This document shows, piece after piece, positions 8,069 to 15,106 of a DNA stretch of 15,106 nucleotides. Origin of the DNA: Sergeia podlipaevii (Eukaryota > Euglenozoa > Kinetoplastea > Trypanosomatida > Trypanosomatidae); assembly GCA_030849805.1 (NCBI GenBank), contig JASANZ010001785.1:1-15106 (forward strand), in the 5' to 3' direction. The number at the start of each line of letters is the position of its first letter. Position 1 is the first letter of the stretch. A model generated the notes under the pieces. That model was not told the DNA's origin, ran no database searches, and saw only the letters and a program-made list of their open reading frames with translations. The position numbers were made by a program, and so were the translations under genes.

Positions 8069-9352
8069 ATGATGCTCAACATGGATAGCCGCTCATTGTT
8101 CCTGTTTATCTTTGCCAACAAGACGGCAGCGTACTACGCAATATGTTTTGCGTGTGTGTTCACTCCGCTCTACATGTTTGTGCTGAACCCTCTGCTCGCG
8201 TGGCTTAGCGTGCGCGTAGTCGAACAGTACAAGTGCTGCCGTGAGCGCTGCAAGGAGCACAGGGCTGCTAAGGTTGCGGAGCGCGAAGCCACGCCGCACC
8301 GCTCCTCCTCATCGCCACGTGGTCGTGCTAGCAGCGGTAGTCGTGCCTCTTCCGCTTCACAAGCAGCAACAGCAACAACTCCACCTAAGAGCAAGAGCCC
8401 CCGCAGTAGGAAGAGCCGCAGTCCGCCTTCCTCTTCCTCCTCTAGTGACGACGAAGACATCGTTGAACCCTGCAGCCCCTCCATCAACCCTGGCAACTAC
8501 CTCATGGTCTACGGCCAGCAACTCAAGCTTGCTGTGCCGAACGCCGCCGCACGTGCCAGTCTCTGGGTGACCTCTATCCGCAGTAACTACTTTCCCGCTC
8601 GCTCTGCGTGTGCGCAGGCGGCAGACCCGGCCCTTGCGGAGGCCATGGCCTCTGGTGAGGTCTACTACCGCCCGAAGCCGAAGGTTCTCATGATGGAGCA
8701 GCACGTGCGTCACCTTTTCAGCCGCTACCACCGCTCGCGCCAGTACGAAGCCAGCGATATTACTCGTGCGTCGCTCGAGGCCCTGTATGAGCGACCGGCT
8801 TTCCAAGCGTGGTACGCTGATAACCGCGAGACTCTTCTTGAGGAGGTACAGATGCGGCGCGAGGGCATGCTTTGGCGCTCTGTGGCCACCGTCGCGGTGT
8901 TTCTTGTTGCGCTCCTTGCTCTGCCCGCCTTCAGCTTCTCCAACAAGGGCCGTGTGACGATGTGGGGCTCTGCTAAGGCTGCCGGCTTCGACGCTCAGAA
9001 CATGCGCGCGGCAACCTTTTCCCAGATTGCTTACTCTCGCGCTGAGTATGTGATGAAGCAGCGCAAACTCCCCTGCTTGTTCACCGTCGGTGCGTATGTC
9101 GGCGCCGGCGGTGCCTTCAATACGATTTTCTCTGAGGCGGAGATGTTTGCCCTCGTTGGTGCAGTGTGCCTGCTGCTGACGAGCGCTTTCATGCCCCGCC
9201 ACTCGCGCCGTACGGCAACCGCGGGCCTCATCGGTCTCGTGGTGCTTCTCGCCGAGTGTGCCTGTGTGGAAGGTGTGATAGTGAAGGTCGGACTTGGCCT
9301 CTTGGCAGTTCTTGGTGTGGTAGCAATCAGTATTGTCAAGGCTATGAACTAG
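8069..9352 (+). CDS. Multi-spanning membrane protein of unknown function with a Ser/Arg-rich loop
   Basis: 427 residues. I do not recognise the family. The N-terminal hydrophobic region (about 10-46) could span the membrane once. A Cys/Arg/Lys-rich stretch follows (55-72), then a low-complexity Ser/Arg/Pro region (76-125) with SR and SP dipeptides and a SSSSSSDDED acidic end that resembles a casein kinase 2 site. Residues 145-265 look like a folded soluble domain, rich in Tyr and Arg. The C-terminal third holds hydrophobic segments at about 269-289, 335-353, 358-375 and 384-423. There is no KDEL-like or PTS1 end. In-frame ATGs occur at 8069, 8072 and 8081. I chose 8069 as the first, directly after an A-rich run; the frame stays open upstream without an ATG. 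GC-rich coding bias contrasts sharply with the flanks, so the gene is real. Confidence 0.85.
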   Translation: MMLNMDSRSLFLFIFANKTAAYYAICFACVFTPLYMFVLNPLLAWLSVRVVEQYKCCRERCKEHRAAKVAEREATPHRSSSSPRGRASSGSRASSASQAATATTPPKSKSPRSRKSRSPPSSSSSSDDEDIVEPCSPSINPGNYLMVYGQQLKLAVPNAAARASLWVTSIRSNYFPARSACAQAADPALAEAMASGEVYYRPKPKVLMMEQHVRHLFSRYHRSRQYEASDITRASLEALYERPAFQAWYADNRETLLEEVQMRREGMLWRSVATVAVFLVALLALPAFSFSNKGRVTMWGSAKAAGFDAQNMRAATFSQIAYSRAEYVMKQRKLPCLFTVGAYVGAGGAFNTIFSEAEMFALVGAVCLLLTSAFMPRHSRRTATAGLIGLVVLLAECACVEGVIVKVGLGLLAVLGVVAISIVKAMN

Positions 9353-10913
9353 AATATCAATTCTTATTTCCTTTTTTGTTATCATTATTATTCATCCTGT
9401 TGTTTTCTCCTTTCTTCTCTGTTGGTGGGTGTCTCTTTTTTGTTGTTGTTCTTGAAAGAAAAAAAGCATATATGGTTGCTGCTCTTGGGGGGGATGAGAA
9501 GGATGAGCAACAGTAAAAAAAAAAAAAAAAAAGAGAGAGAGAGAGAGAGAGAAAGAGAGTGATGAGCGCAAAAGTGGATATAAAAAGAGAGTGAAGAGGA
9601 GAAATCGACGTGTGTGTGTGTGTCTTTTGACTATATGATTATTGTTTTGTTATTATTATTACATTTAGAGCGTGACAATGAGCAATTGAAACTGTATTTT
9701 TGTATATAGATGCGCGTGTTGGTAGCTAGCAATGATTTATTATTATTATTATTATTTTTATTGCTGTTGTGTGTCGATAAAGCATGAAGTGTCTCTCTCT
9801 CTCCTTTCACAAATACTTTGTCAAGCTTGCGCACCCACATCCACACCCACACCAAAACACACGCGCACCGTGTCATGCAGTTGCGTACATAGAGAAAAAG
9901 GGGGGGCTAGGAGTGCGAGATGAAAAAAGTGAGTGTGTGTCTGACATGAAAATGTTTGAACACTACATGAATTATTAGACACAAAAATGGTGTAGAAGAA
10001 CAGATAGCTTACTTTGTTAGTTGATCTTTTCGTTTATTTATTTTCTTCCTTATCATTAGAAAAAAAAAAAGACACAGTGCCAACGCATACTACATCTGAA
10101 AATACAATCAGCACATGCACACATACATACATATATAGAAGGAGATTATGAACATAGGAAGGTAAGGAAGTAGAGAGGAGTGCGTTGGCATTGTGATGTG
10201 GTTACTTATTTTCTTCTTCATTTTCTCTCTCTCTCTCATTATCTTTCTCTTTACCGCGTGCACGCATGTGGGAAGAGAGGGAGAGCTGGTTTACATATGC
10301 ATGTACGGTAGAAAAACGCACACACAAAAATGTATATATATTGATAGAACTTTGACTCTCACTCCTACCTTTTGAGCTGAGAACAACGCAAGGAAGAAGC
10401 TAGCTATCTTTTAGTTTCGCTCTCTAGCATTAGCTAGCCTTGTTGCTTTGTGTAGGTGGTGGTGGTTGCTTTGCGTGTGTGTTTTTTTTTAAAAAAAATA
10501 AACTACTTGTCACTCAATCCTCTCTTTTTTTTTTCTTTTCTCTCTTTCCCCCTTTTTTTGTCGTATATGCAAGTCCTTCTTGTTTACGACACTCCTCACG
10601 TCACGTCACGACAGAATAGAACACAAACTATCTTGAGGAATAAGAAAGAAGAAAGAAGAAAAGGGAGTGCATATACATACACACATACATATATGCATAT
10701 ATATAGAAATCTATACAATCAACCTTTTGCATTTTGCTTGTTTCACCTAACTCAAACGGAACACACGCTTTTTTTTTTTTCTGTTATCTTATTTTTATTT
10801 TTTATTTTCACCAATACCCACATCCCCTGTATTTACTCACACTCTTTCGTACTAAATTTATATTCATTTTCATTTTCTTTTTTTTATTTGCGTAACTGCC
10901 CGTTTTCTTGAGA
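9353..10913 (+). other. 3' UTR and spacer after the membrane protein gene
   Basis: Low-complexity sequence with an A run and (GA)n microsatellite (about 9516-9560), (TG)n near 9610-9622, (TTA)n near 9737-9757, CCACAC repeats near 9833-9855, many CTCTCT runs, and a T9A8 palindrome at 10482-10498. Short ORFs at 9784-9978 (64 residues), 10196-10375 (59 residues, Leu/Phe/Ile-rich) and 10456-10911 have no recognisable content. I see no tRNA, snoRNA or mobile element that I can support. Confidence 0.55.
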
Positions 10914-10956
10914 TTGCCCCTCTCTCTTTTCCTTTTTCCTTTATCTTCTCTATCAG
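10914..10956 (+). promoter_or_regulatory. Trans-splice acceptor for the low-complexity protein gene
   Basis: A pyrimidine tract of about 40 bases (10914-10953, with only isolated purines) ends in CAG at 10954-10956, a textbook acceptor. The implied leader is 171 nt with no ATG; the nearest upstream ATG is at 10693. The leader includes a (GA)n run at about 11064-11091. Confidence 0.55.
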
Positions 10957-11127
10957 TGTTCTTTACCTACCATAGTTGTGATACGGAAGAAAACGACAAA
11001 AGAGAAAGGTCCCGCCCCTCGAACGCCGTAGTATAACCCGTAGCAGCAATCATTGCGAAATCGAGAGAGAGAAAGAGAGAGAGAGAGAGATAGAAAAGCA
11101 AACGGGGGAGTAAAGAAGGAGGCAAAG

Positions 11128-12414
11128 ATGACCTTTGGACACTTTAAAAAGAGCACCAAAGGTGACGCGGTGGATCGCACAAAGAAAGCGAAGCAGAAGC
11201 ACGCTAGCCAAGAGAAGCAGCCCAGGCAATACAAGGACATGAATCCGTTACAAAACTTCATGGAGCATCATCATCACCATCGCCATCAACGCCATTCTCA
11301 GCCAGAACGCCGTCGCCGTGATGATCATCGATCTGGTGACAGCCCGGGCCTTGCCCAACCCTCTCCTTCGTCCTCTTTCATTCAAGGGGAGTATGACTGG
11401 TTCCCCAAAGACGATGTGCTTCATGAAAAGCGGCGCCACACGACTCCGCAACCGAAGACGCGTGTCTTCATCGTGCCCAACGAGGATGCGTGGCGAACCC
11501 CAGAACGTCAGATCATCGCCAACAGCCGTCGCGCCAGCCCTGGAGAACCGATGAAGTTGAGTACTCCGCAGACGATGCCCGACACTCGTGGGGCATATAG
11601 TGCCAATAACAAGACGGACATTAGTGCACAACGTGAACTATTTCCAGAAAGCGCGTGCACCTCACCTGGGATGACGCCAACGCCACCGCTGAGTGAAGGA
11701 GCTAGCAGCAGCAGGAGTCCTGTGTTGATTGTAAACGTGGAGAATCAGCATCGCAACCACAGCGAGAGCGGAGGTGGTGGTGGTGGCTACCTCGCTCAAC
11801 CACTGTGGGCGTGTAATGGCAGTGTGAGGAGTTGCAGCCAGCGATTCTTTCTGTACGACACCAGTCCCTCTCCATCTATCCAACAGCAGCAACCCCAACA
11901 TGCAGCGGGACTCACATCGCCTGGTTTCTTGTATGTCGGCAATACCACTCAAACCCCGCAACGGCAGCAGCAGCAACGGCTACCAGCGCAAGTACTGTTC
12001 CCGTGCACACCCCTAACAACCGGTGAGCCCTCTCGACCAACTCCGAGAGCGGCAGTAGCAGCAGCAGCAGCAGCAGTCGTACTCACTCCGTCTGTTCCTG
12101 TGAGTGCCCCTAAGCAGAAGCAGTTTTGTGGTCCACGCAGCAGTACCTACCCCGTTACGGCTGCTGCTGCTGCTGCTGCTGTTGTTGCTGCCACCCCTTT
12201 CAGCCCATCTCCGCGTCGCCCAGAGCCACTGCAATTTGCAAGGCGGTTGTCTTCAGCGTTTACAGCGGCAGCGGCTCATGAGCAGACAGTGCTGCCGTCT
12301 ATGCACGCTCAACGGCGTGGTGGCGGCGCCGTCCTCGTTCATCACACGGCTGTTGCTGCTGCCGCCACAGGGGGCGGCCATGGCGAAGAGGAAGAGCCCC
12401 GATCACTCGAATGA
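11128..12414 (+). CDS. Low-complexity, probably disordered protein of unknown function
   Basis: 428 residues and no recognised domain. The N-terminus is basic (MTFGHFKKSTKG, then Lys/Gln-rich) and runs into a His-rich EHHHHHRHQRH at about 46-56. The middle has a short more ordered patch (EYDWFPKDD, TRVFIVPNEDAWRTPERQ) that is the best candidate for a conserved motif. Many Ser-Pro and Thr-Pro pairs and an RRASP site suggest proline-directed and basophilic phosphorylation. Homopolymers follow: Gly, Gln, two Ala tracts and an acidic EEEE near the end. The frame is open upstream to 11053, but only through (GA)n sequence and without an ATG, so I start at the first ATG, 11128, which follows an AUG-free leader. 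Non-repeat parts have coding-like composition. The role is unknown; a cytoskeletal or RNP-associated scaffold is possible but unsupported. Confidence 0.8.
   Translation: MTFGHFKKSTKGDAVDRTKKAKQKHASQEKQPRQYKDMNPLQNFMEHHHHHRHQRHSQPERRRRDDHRSGDSPGLAQPSPSSSFIQGEYDWFPKDDVLHEKRRHTTPQPKTRVFIVPNEDAWRTPERQIIANSRRASPGEPMKLSTPQTMPDTRGAYSANNKTDISAQRELFPESACTSPGMTPTPPLSEGASSSRSPVLIVNVENQHRNHSESGGGGGGYLAQPLWACNGSVRSCSQRFFLYDTSPSPSIQQQQPQHAAGLTSPGFLYVGNTTQTPQRQQQQRLPAQVLFPCTPLTTGEPSRPTPRAAVAAAAAAVVLTPSVPVSAPKQKQFCGPRSSTYPVTAAAAAAAVVAATPFSPSPRRPEPLQFARRLSSAFTAAAAHEQTVLPSMHAQRRGGGAVLVHHTAVAAAATGGGHGEEEEPRSLE
12057..12180 (+). repeat. Perfect 20-bp inverted repeat made by two poly-alanine tracts
   Basis: The (AGC)n run at 12057-12076 is the exact reverse complement of the (CTG)n run at 12161-12180, with 84 bases between. 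The first Ala tract uses GCA codons and the second GCT codons, so the two can pair in mRNA or single-stranded DNA. Confidence 0.85.
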
Positions 12415-12692
12415 GAGGTTGAGAGTAATGAAGGGTAGACTAGATTGAAAGAAAAAATAAATAAATAAGCGAAGTGAAAGAGAGCGAGAGCGGGAGAAAG
12501 ACAATAAGTGAAGAGAGTAGCGGCTAAAAGGTCACCGAAGCAATAGATCTCTCTCTCTCTCTCTTCCCCCTCATACATATATATGTTCATCCGATATAGA
12601 TTCATTTAATTTAGCAATATAATCAATTCACCTTTACTAGATGTTCTTTTCTTTAATATAGATCTAATACATCTTTTCTTTTTGATTCGTTG

Positions 12693-12724
12693 CTCTCCCT
12701 TCTTTTTTTTTTTACTGTGTGCAG
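12693..12724 (+). promoter_or_regulatory. Acceptor-like polypyrimidine tract and CAG
   Basis: A pyrimidine tract (12693-12713) is followed by ACTGTGTGCAG, with AG at 12723-12724. ATGs follow at 12731 (a three-codon ORF) and at 12743 (a 99-residue ORF). It could serve the short ORF or act as a distal alternative site for the THUMP-protein gene, although several ATGs would then lie in that leader. Confidence 0.35.
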
Positions 12725-12742
12725 CACAGCATGTGGACGTAG

Positions 12743-13042
12743 ATGTCCATCACCACAGCATTTTCGAGTGCTGATCGTTTAGACTGGGCGAACTGGGGAA
12801 GCCATATATATGTGTATTATCTTTTTATTTTTTATTGCCAAGTTTGCTATTACCAATCACTCAAGCGATGGAATTATTGCCTCCTCTTTTTTTCTATCTC
12901 TGTTGTTGCTATACATATATATATATTACTTTTCCTTGCTTTTTTTTTCTTGTTGTTGTTGTCATCTCATCTCATTGTCATGACAAACAGTTGTTCTTTT
13001 AAAAAAAGGGAAAAGTTACCTTCTTCCTTTTCATTCATGTGA
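12743..13042 (+). CDS. Doubtful 99-residue ORF, possible small membrane protein
   Basis: An ATG-initiated ORF 19 bases after an acceptor-like CAG. Its first 21 residues (MSITTAFSSADRLDWANWGSH) look like ordinary protein sequence and contain a soluble, Trp-bearing segment. After that come Tyr/Phe/Leu/Ile-rich stretches that could form two membrane spans (about residues 22-38 and 45-80), then a basic FKKREK. The hydrophobic part is encoded by T-rich microsatellite-like DNA, which translates as Phe/Leu/Tyr by composition alone. I recognise no family. Confidence 0.18.
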   Translation: MSITTAFSSADRLDWANWGSHIYVYYLFIFYCQVCYYQSLKRWNYCLLFFSISVVAIHIYILLFLAFFFLLLLSSHLIVMTNSCSFKKREKLPSSFSFM

Positions 13043-13310
13043 AGGTAGTAGAGAAACATAAAAAAAGAGAGAGAGAGGACTTGCAGATGATAAATCGTTA
13101 TTTGAGCCTATCTAGAGATAGAAGGGAGTGTGAAGATTGTTTCCACGATGAACGTGTAAATAATAGAAAAAAAAAGGAATTAAAAAGCAAGCATTGAGTA
13201 AAGAGGACTCCATATTCTTTCTATATACAACTTTTGTAAGGGCATCCGTTGTGCTCCACTAGACGGACTTCCTATTGCCAAAAAAATGAAACGTATTTTA
13301 TTCATGTTTC

Positions 13311-13396
13311 ATCTCTCCCTTCTTCCTTTCTTTCTCTTTATCCTCTTCTTTTTTTTTTTATGATTGTTATCATTTTGTTTTGGAGTCACCTGATAG
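13311..13396 (+). promoter_or_regulatory. Trans-splice acceptor for the THUMP-protein gene
   Basis: The pyrimidine tract 13311-13359 is almost pure. The first AGs are at 13384-13385 (GGAG, a poor context) and 13395-13396 (ATAG). The leader would be 31 to 42 nt. An ATG at 13360-13362 lies upstream of both sites and would be removed. Confidence 0.5.
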
Positions 13397-13427
13397 GTGA
13401 ATATATATATATAGAGAGAGTAAAGAG

Positions 13428-14789
13428 ATGCCTCCACGGAGCTACCGCGACAACAAGCAGCGGTTTCACAAAAACCGCCAGGGTCGCATTCTCGTCCCAC
13501 ACGGATGTCTCTCTGGACTTCTTCTCACTGTGAACCCGCGCCAGGAGCCTCGCGCGCAGCGTGAGGCCCAGCTCTACCTCTCGGGTCTCGTGAGTGACCT
13601 TGAAGCCGCGCACTTGGCATGGACAGTAGCTAGAGAGAAGGAAGAAGCAGGTGTCTCCAAGGCCGATCCCGCCGATCCTAGTGACGAAGAGGAGGCCGTT
13701 GTAACTGAAAACATAGGGGGGACTGCGAGCGAGGCGCCTGCGATGTCCGCCGCATCCACGTCCAGCTTGCTTGCCGCGGAGCTTGCTGACTACGCAAGGC
13801 CAGGCAGCAAACGCGGGCGTGATGCCGTTGGGCGTTTTGGAGAGGAGAACGAGAAGGACGAGGAGCGCGGTGGCGGTGACGGCGACGGCAATCGTGGCAA
13901 GAAGGAAAAGAAGAACAAGGCGGCGTGGTTCTCGATGCTGGAAACGGGCTGCAAGGGGTATCTTCTACTTCACGTTCCTACTGTGAACCCGCAGGCAACG
14001 TGCGTGCTGTGCCACGCTGGCAAGGGCCAGGGCGGAGATGCTCCACGGCAGCGTGAAGACGAAGAAAAGAAAGATGAAGGCGGGGATGAAGTCGCGGTCA
14101 CTTCAGCTGTAGCAACCGAAGGTGAGGGGGATGCGTCATCAGGCGTGATGGTGCCCCACACCATCGTCATCAACCCACTCGTCTCGCTAGTGGTCGAGCG
14201 GGTCTTTCGGGATCTCGCTGAGAACCCGCGGCCTGTGTTCAAGCAGTGCTTCCGGCTTATGCCGGCGGAGCTGACGTGCTGCCCGACGCTGCCGGAGATG
14301 CAGGTGGCTCTGCGAGCCCTCCTCGCTGCCCACTTCCCAGCACCTTCCGCCGCAAGCACCGATGAAGTCGATGGCGCAAAGGATATTGGCAATGCAAAGG
14401 CGAGTGGCGCGCTGCTGTACGATGCACCGGTCCCGTTTGTGTCGCTTACGGCCGGTCCAGCAGCAGCAGCAGCAGCAGGGCAGCCAGCACGCAGGATGCA
14501 CTTGGTCTCTCTGCAGTTTTCTGTGAAAAACAACACGAACGTGGAGGCGAAGAAGGCCGTGTGGCTGTCCGCGCTGCAGTCTGCACTCCCACTGAACCGT
14601 TTCATCGTGGTGCCGCCCTCGCAGCAGTCCAAGCAGAAGGTAGAGGCGAACATCTGCGTCTTCGTGGCTCACGCGACGTGTGTGATGGGGGTGCAGCGCC
14701 ACTTCACGGAGCGTCACCAGTACAACGTTCACGCCATCGGCACGGATGCCTTTCAGCTGGACAACGTCGTAGAGAAGAACAAGGAGTAA
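13428..14789 (+). CDS. TAN1: THUMP-domain protein, THUMPD1/Tan1-like tRNA acetylation adaptor
   Basis: 453 residues. In yeast and humans this family binds tRNA through its THUMP domain and helps the acetyltransferase Kre33/NAT10 form N4-acetylcytidine at position 12 of tRNA-Ser and tRNA-Leu; it has no catalytic centre of its own. Conserved blocks are in the family order: GCLSGLLLTVNP (26-37), ETGCKGYLLLHV (172-183), FRLMPAELTC (275-284), LQFSVKNNTNVEAKK (362-376), and VEANICVFVAHATCVMGV (405-422) with the terminal FTERHQYNVH. The protein is longer than human THUMPD1 (about 350 residues) or yeast Tan1 (about 290). Acidic or charged low-complexity inserts at about 70-165 and 200-238, and an Ala run at 345-350, account for this. 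The basic first 20 residues could bind RNA or direct nuclear import. The ATG at 13428 is the first after the predicted acceptor. Confidence 0.88.
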   Translation: MPPRSYRDNKQRFHKNRQGRILVPHGCLSGLLLTVNPRQEPRAQREAQLYLSGLVSDLEAAHLAWTVAREKEEAGVSKADPADPSDEEEAVVTENIGGTASEAPAMSAASTSSLLAAELADYARPGSKRGRDAVGRFGEENEKDEERGGGDGDGNRGKKEKKNKAAWFSMLETGCKGYLLLHVPTVNPQATCVLCHAGKGQGGDAPRQREDEEKKDEGGDEVAVTSAVATEGEGDASSGVMVPHTIVINPLVSLVVERVFRDLAENPRPVFKQCFRLMPAELTCCPTLPEMQVALRALLAAHFPAPSAASTDEVDGAKDIGNAKASGALLYDAPVPFVSLTAGPAAAAAAGQPARRMHLVSLQFSVKNNTNVEAKKAVWLSALQSALPLNRFIVVPPSQQSKQKVEANICVFVAHATCVMGVQRHFTERHQYNVHAIGTDAFQLDNVVEKNKE

Positions 14790-14916
14790 AAAGCATTTTT
14801 TTTTTTTTAAAAAAAAAGAAGAAAAACGGTAACAACGTGTAAAAATTTAATTATTATTTCCTTTTTTAAAAAAAAAAAAAGCAATCTCTACCAATCATAG
14901 AAAGGTTCAAGTCATC

Positions 14917-14941
14917 CGTCACTCCTGAATGTCAAGTGACG
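14917..14941 (+). repeat. Short inverted repeat in the last spacer
   Basis: CGTCACT (14917-14923) and AGTGACG (14935-14941) are perfect complements around an 11-base loop. The surrounding 60 bases have normal complexity, unlike the rest of the spacer. The nearby GGTTCAAGTC resembles a tRNA T-arm but lacks the pairing stem. Confidence 0.35.
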
Positions 14942-14998
14942 AGTTGCAACAGCACTCATCCTGTTTTTTCCCCCCACATGCCCAGCAAATGCCACATC

Positions 14999-15077
14999 TT
15001 TCCCCCTCCTCTTTCTCTTTGTTTTGTCCTTTTTTTTTTTGAATTTTTTCTTTTTGCGTTTTCGGCTCCTGGGCGAG
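14999..15077 (+). promoter_or_regulatory. Polypyrimidine tract and AG, probably for a downstream gene
   Basis: Pyrimidine-rich sequence covers most of 14999-15069, interrupted near 15041, and the first AG after it is at 15076-15077. On a + strand polycistronic unit this would be the acceptor of the next gene, outside the window. Confidence 0.4.
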
Positions 15078-15106
15078 GGCCTTCCCCCCCCCCCCCAACC
15101 CCCACC

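Larger units (their letters stand above)
12415..13310 (+). other. 3' UTR and spacer before the THUMP-protein gene
   Basis: A/G-rich sequence after the stop codon, a (CT)n run at about 12549-12564, then AT-rich sequence with a polypyrimidine-CAG at 12693-12724 and a 99-residue ORF (listed separately). Beyond about 13042 there are A/G-rich patches and no visible gene. Confidence 0.5.
14790..15106 (+). other. 3' UTR of the THUMP-protein gene and spacer to the window edge
   Basis: A T13A9 block (14796-14817) begins six bases after the stop codon, and a T6A13 block ends at 14880. Next comes a more complex stretch with a 7-bp inverted repeat (14917-14923 with 14935-14941), then pyrimidine-rich sequence and a C13 run at 15084-15096. 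I see no gene. Confidence 0.55.

Noticed and set aside
9784..9978. 64-residue ATG ORF in the spacer
   Set aside because: It has no acceptor close upstream, a repetitive HPHPHPH stretch from a microsatellite, and no recognisable content.
10196..10375. 59-residue ORF with a signal-peptide-like start
   Set aside because: The hydrophobic start comes from TTCTTC and CTCTCT repeats. No polypyrimidine-AG precedes it and the rest has no protein-like features.
10456..10911. 151-codon open frame in the spacer before the low-complexity gene
   Set aside because: It opens with GTG, not ATG, and consists of homopolymer-driven Phe/Leu/Ser/Tyr runs. Much of it lies upstream of a textbook splice acceptor.
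11053..11127. N-terminal RERERE extension of the low-complexity protein
   Set aside because: It starts with TTG and is translated (GA)n microsatellite in the leader. The first ATG is at 11128.
14901..14925. tRNA T-arm-like GGTTCAAGTC
   Set aside because: The flanking bases do not pair into a T stem and no acceptor, D or anticodon arm fits around it.
15084..15096. C13 run at the window edge
   Set aside because: It is probably a homopolymer microsatellite or a sequencing or assembly artefact near a contig end. Nothing links it to a function.

Overview
This window looks like nuclear DNA from a trypanosomatid (Kinetoplastea). Intron-less, moderately GC-rich genes all lie on the + strand, as in a polycistronic directional gene cluster. 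They are separated by 1 to 2 kb of AT-rich spacer full of polypyrimidine tracts, homopolymers and microsatellites. Several polypyrimidine tracts end in an AG, the layout of a spliced-leader trans-splicing acceptor. One gene is the ApbE / fumarate reductase / cytochrome b5 reductase-type fusion typical of trypanosomatids. I cannot name the genus; a Leishmaniinae or other monoxenous trypanosomatid is plausible.

Layout: (1) 102-1279, cytosolic-type aspartate aminotransferase, interrupted by a single N at 695 that marks missing sequence and an apparent frame change. (2) 3227-7021, a 1264-residue NADH-dependent fumarate reductase with a probable mitochondrial presequence and no peroxisomal C-terminal tripeptide. 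(3) 8069-9352, a 427-residue multi-spanning membrane protein of unknown function with a Ser/Arg-rich loop. (4) 11128-12414, a 428-residue low-complexity, probably disordered protein of unknown function. (5) 13428-14789, a THUMPD1/Tan1-like protein, expected to be the tRNA-binding adaptor for N4-acetylcytidine formation. The right edge holds a further polypyrimidine tract that probably serves the next gene. Two short ORFs, 1839-2078 and 12743-13042, sit just after acceptor-like signals and are listed as doubtful.

The first two genes fit together metabolically. Aspartate aminotransferase links aspartate and oxaloacetate, which through malate and fumarate feeds the fumarate reductase step that reoxidises NADH and excretes succinate. 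In a trypanosomatid, adjacency does not imply shared regulation.

The most informative signals outside the genes are in the leaders. Each start codon is preceded by a stretch with no ATG at all on the + strand, and a polypyrimidine-AG lies inside each complete one. Upstream of the fumarate reductase the ATG-free stretch is about 1 kb, against 18 ATGs in the preceding 930 bases. I found no mobile element, CRISPR array, tRNA or rRNA, and no convincing new multi-gene system.
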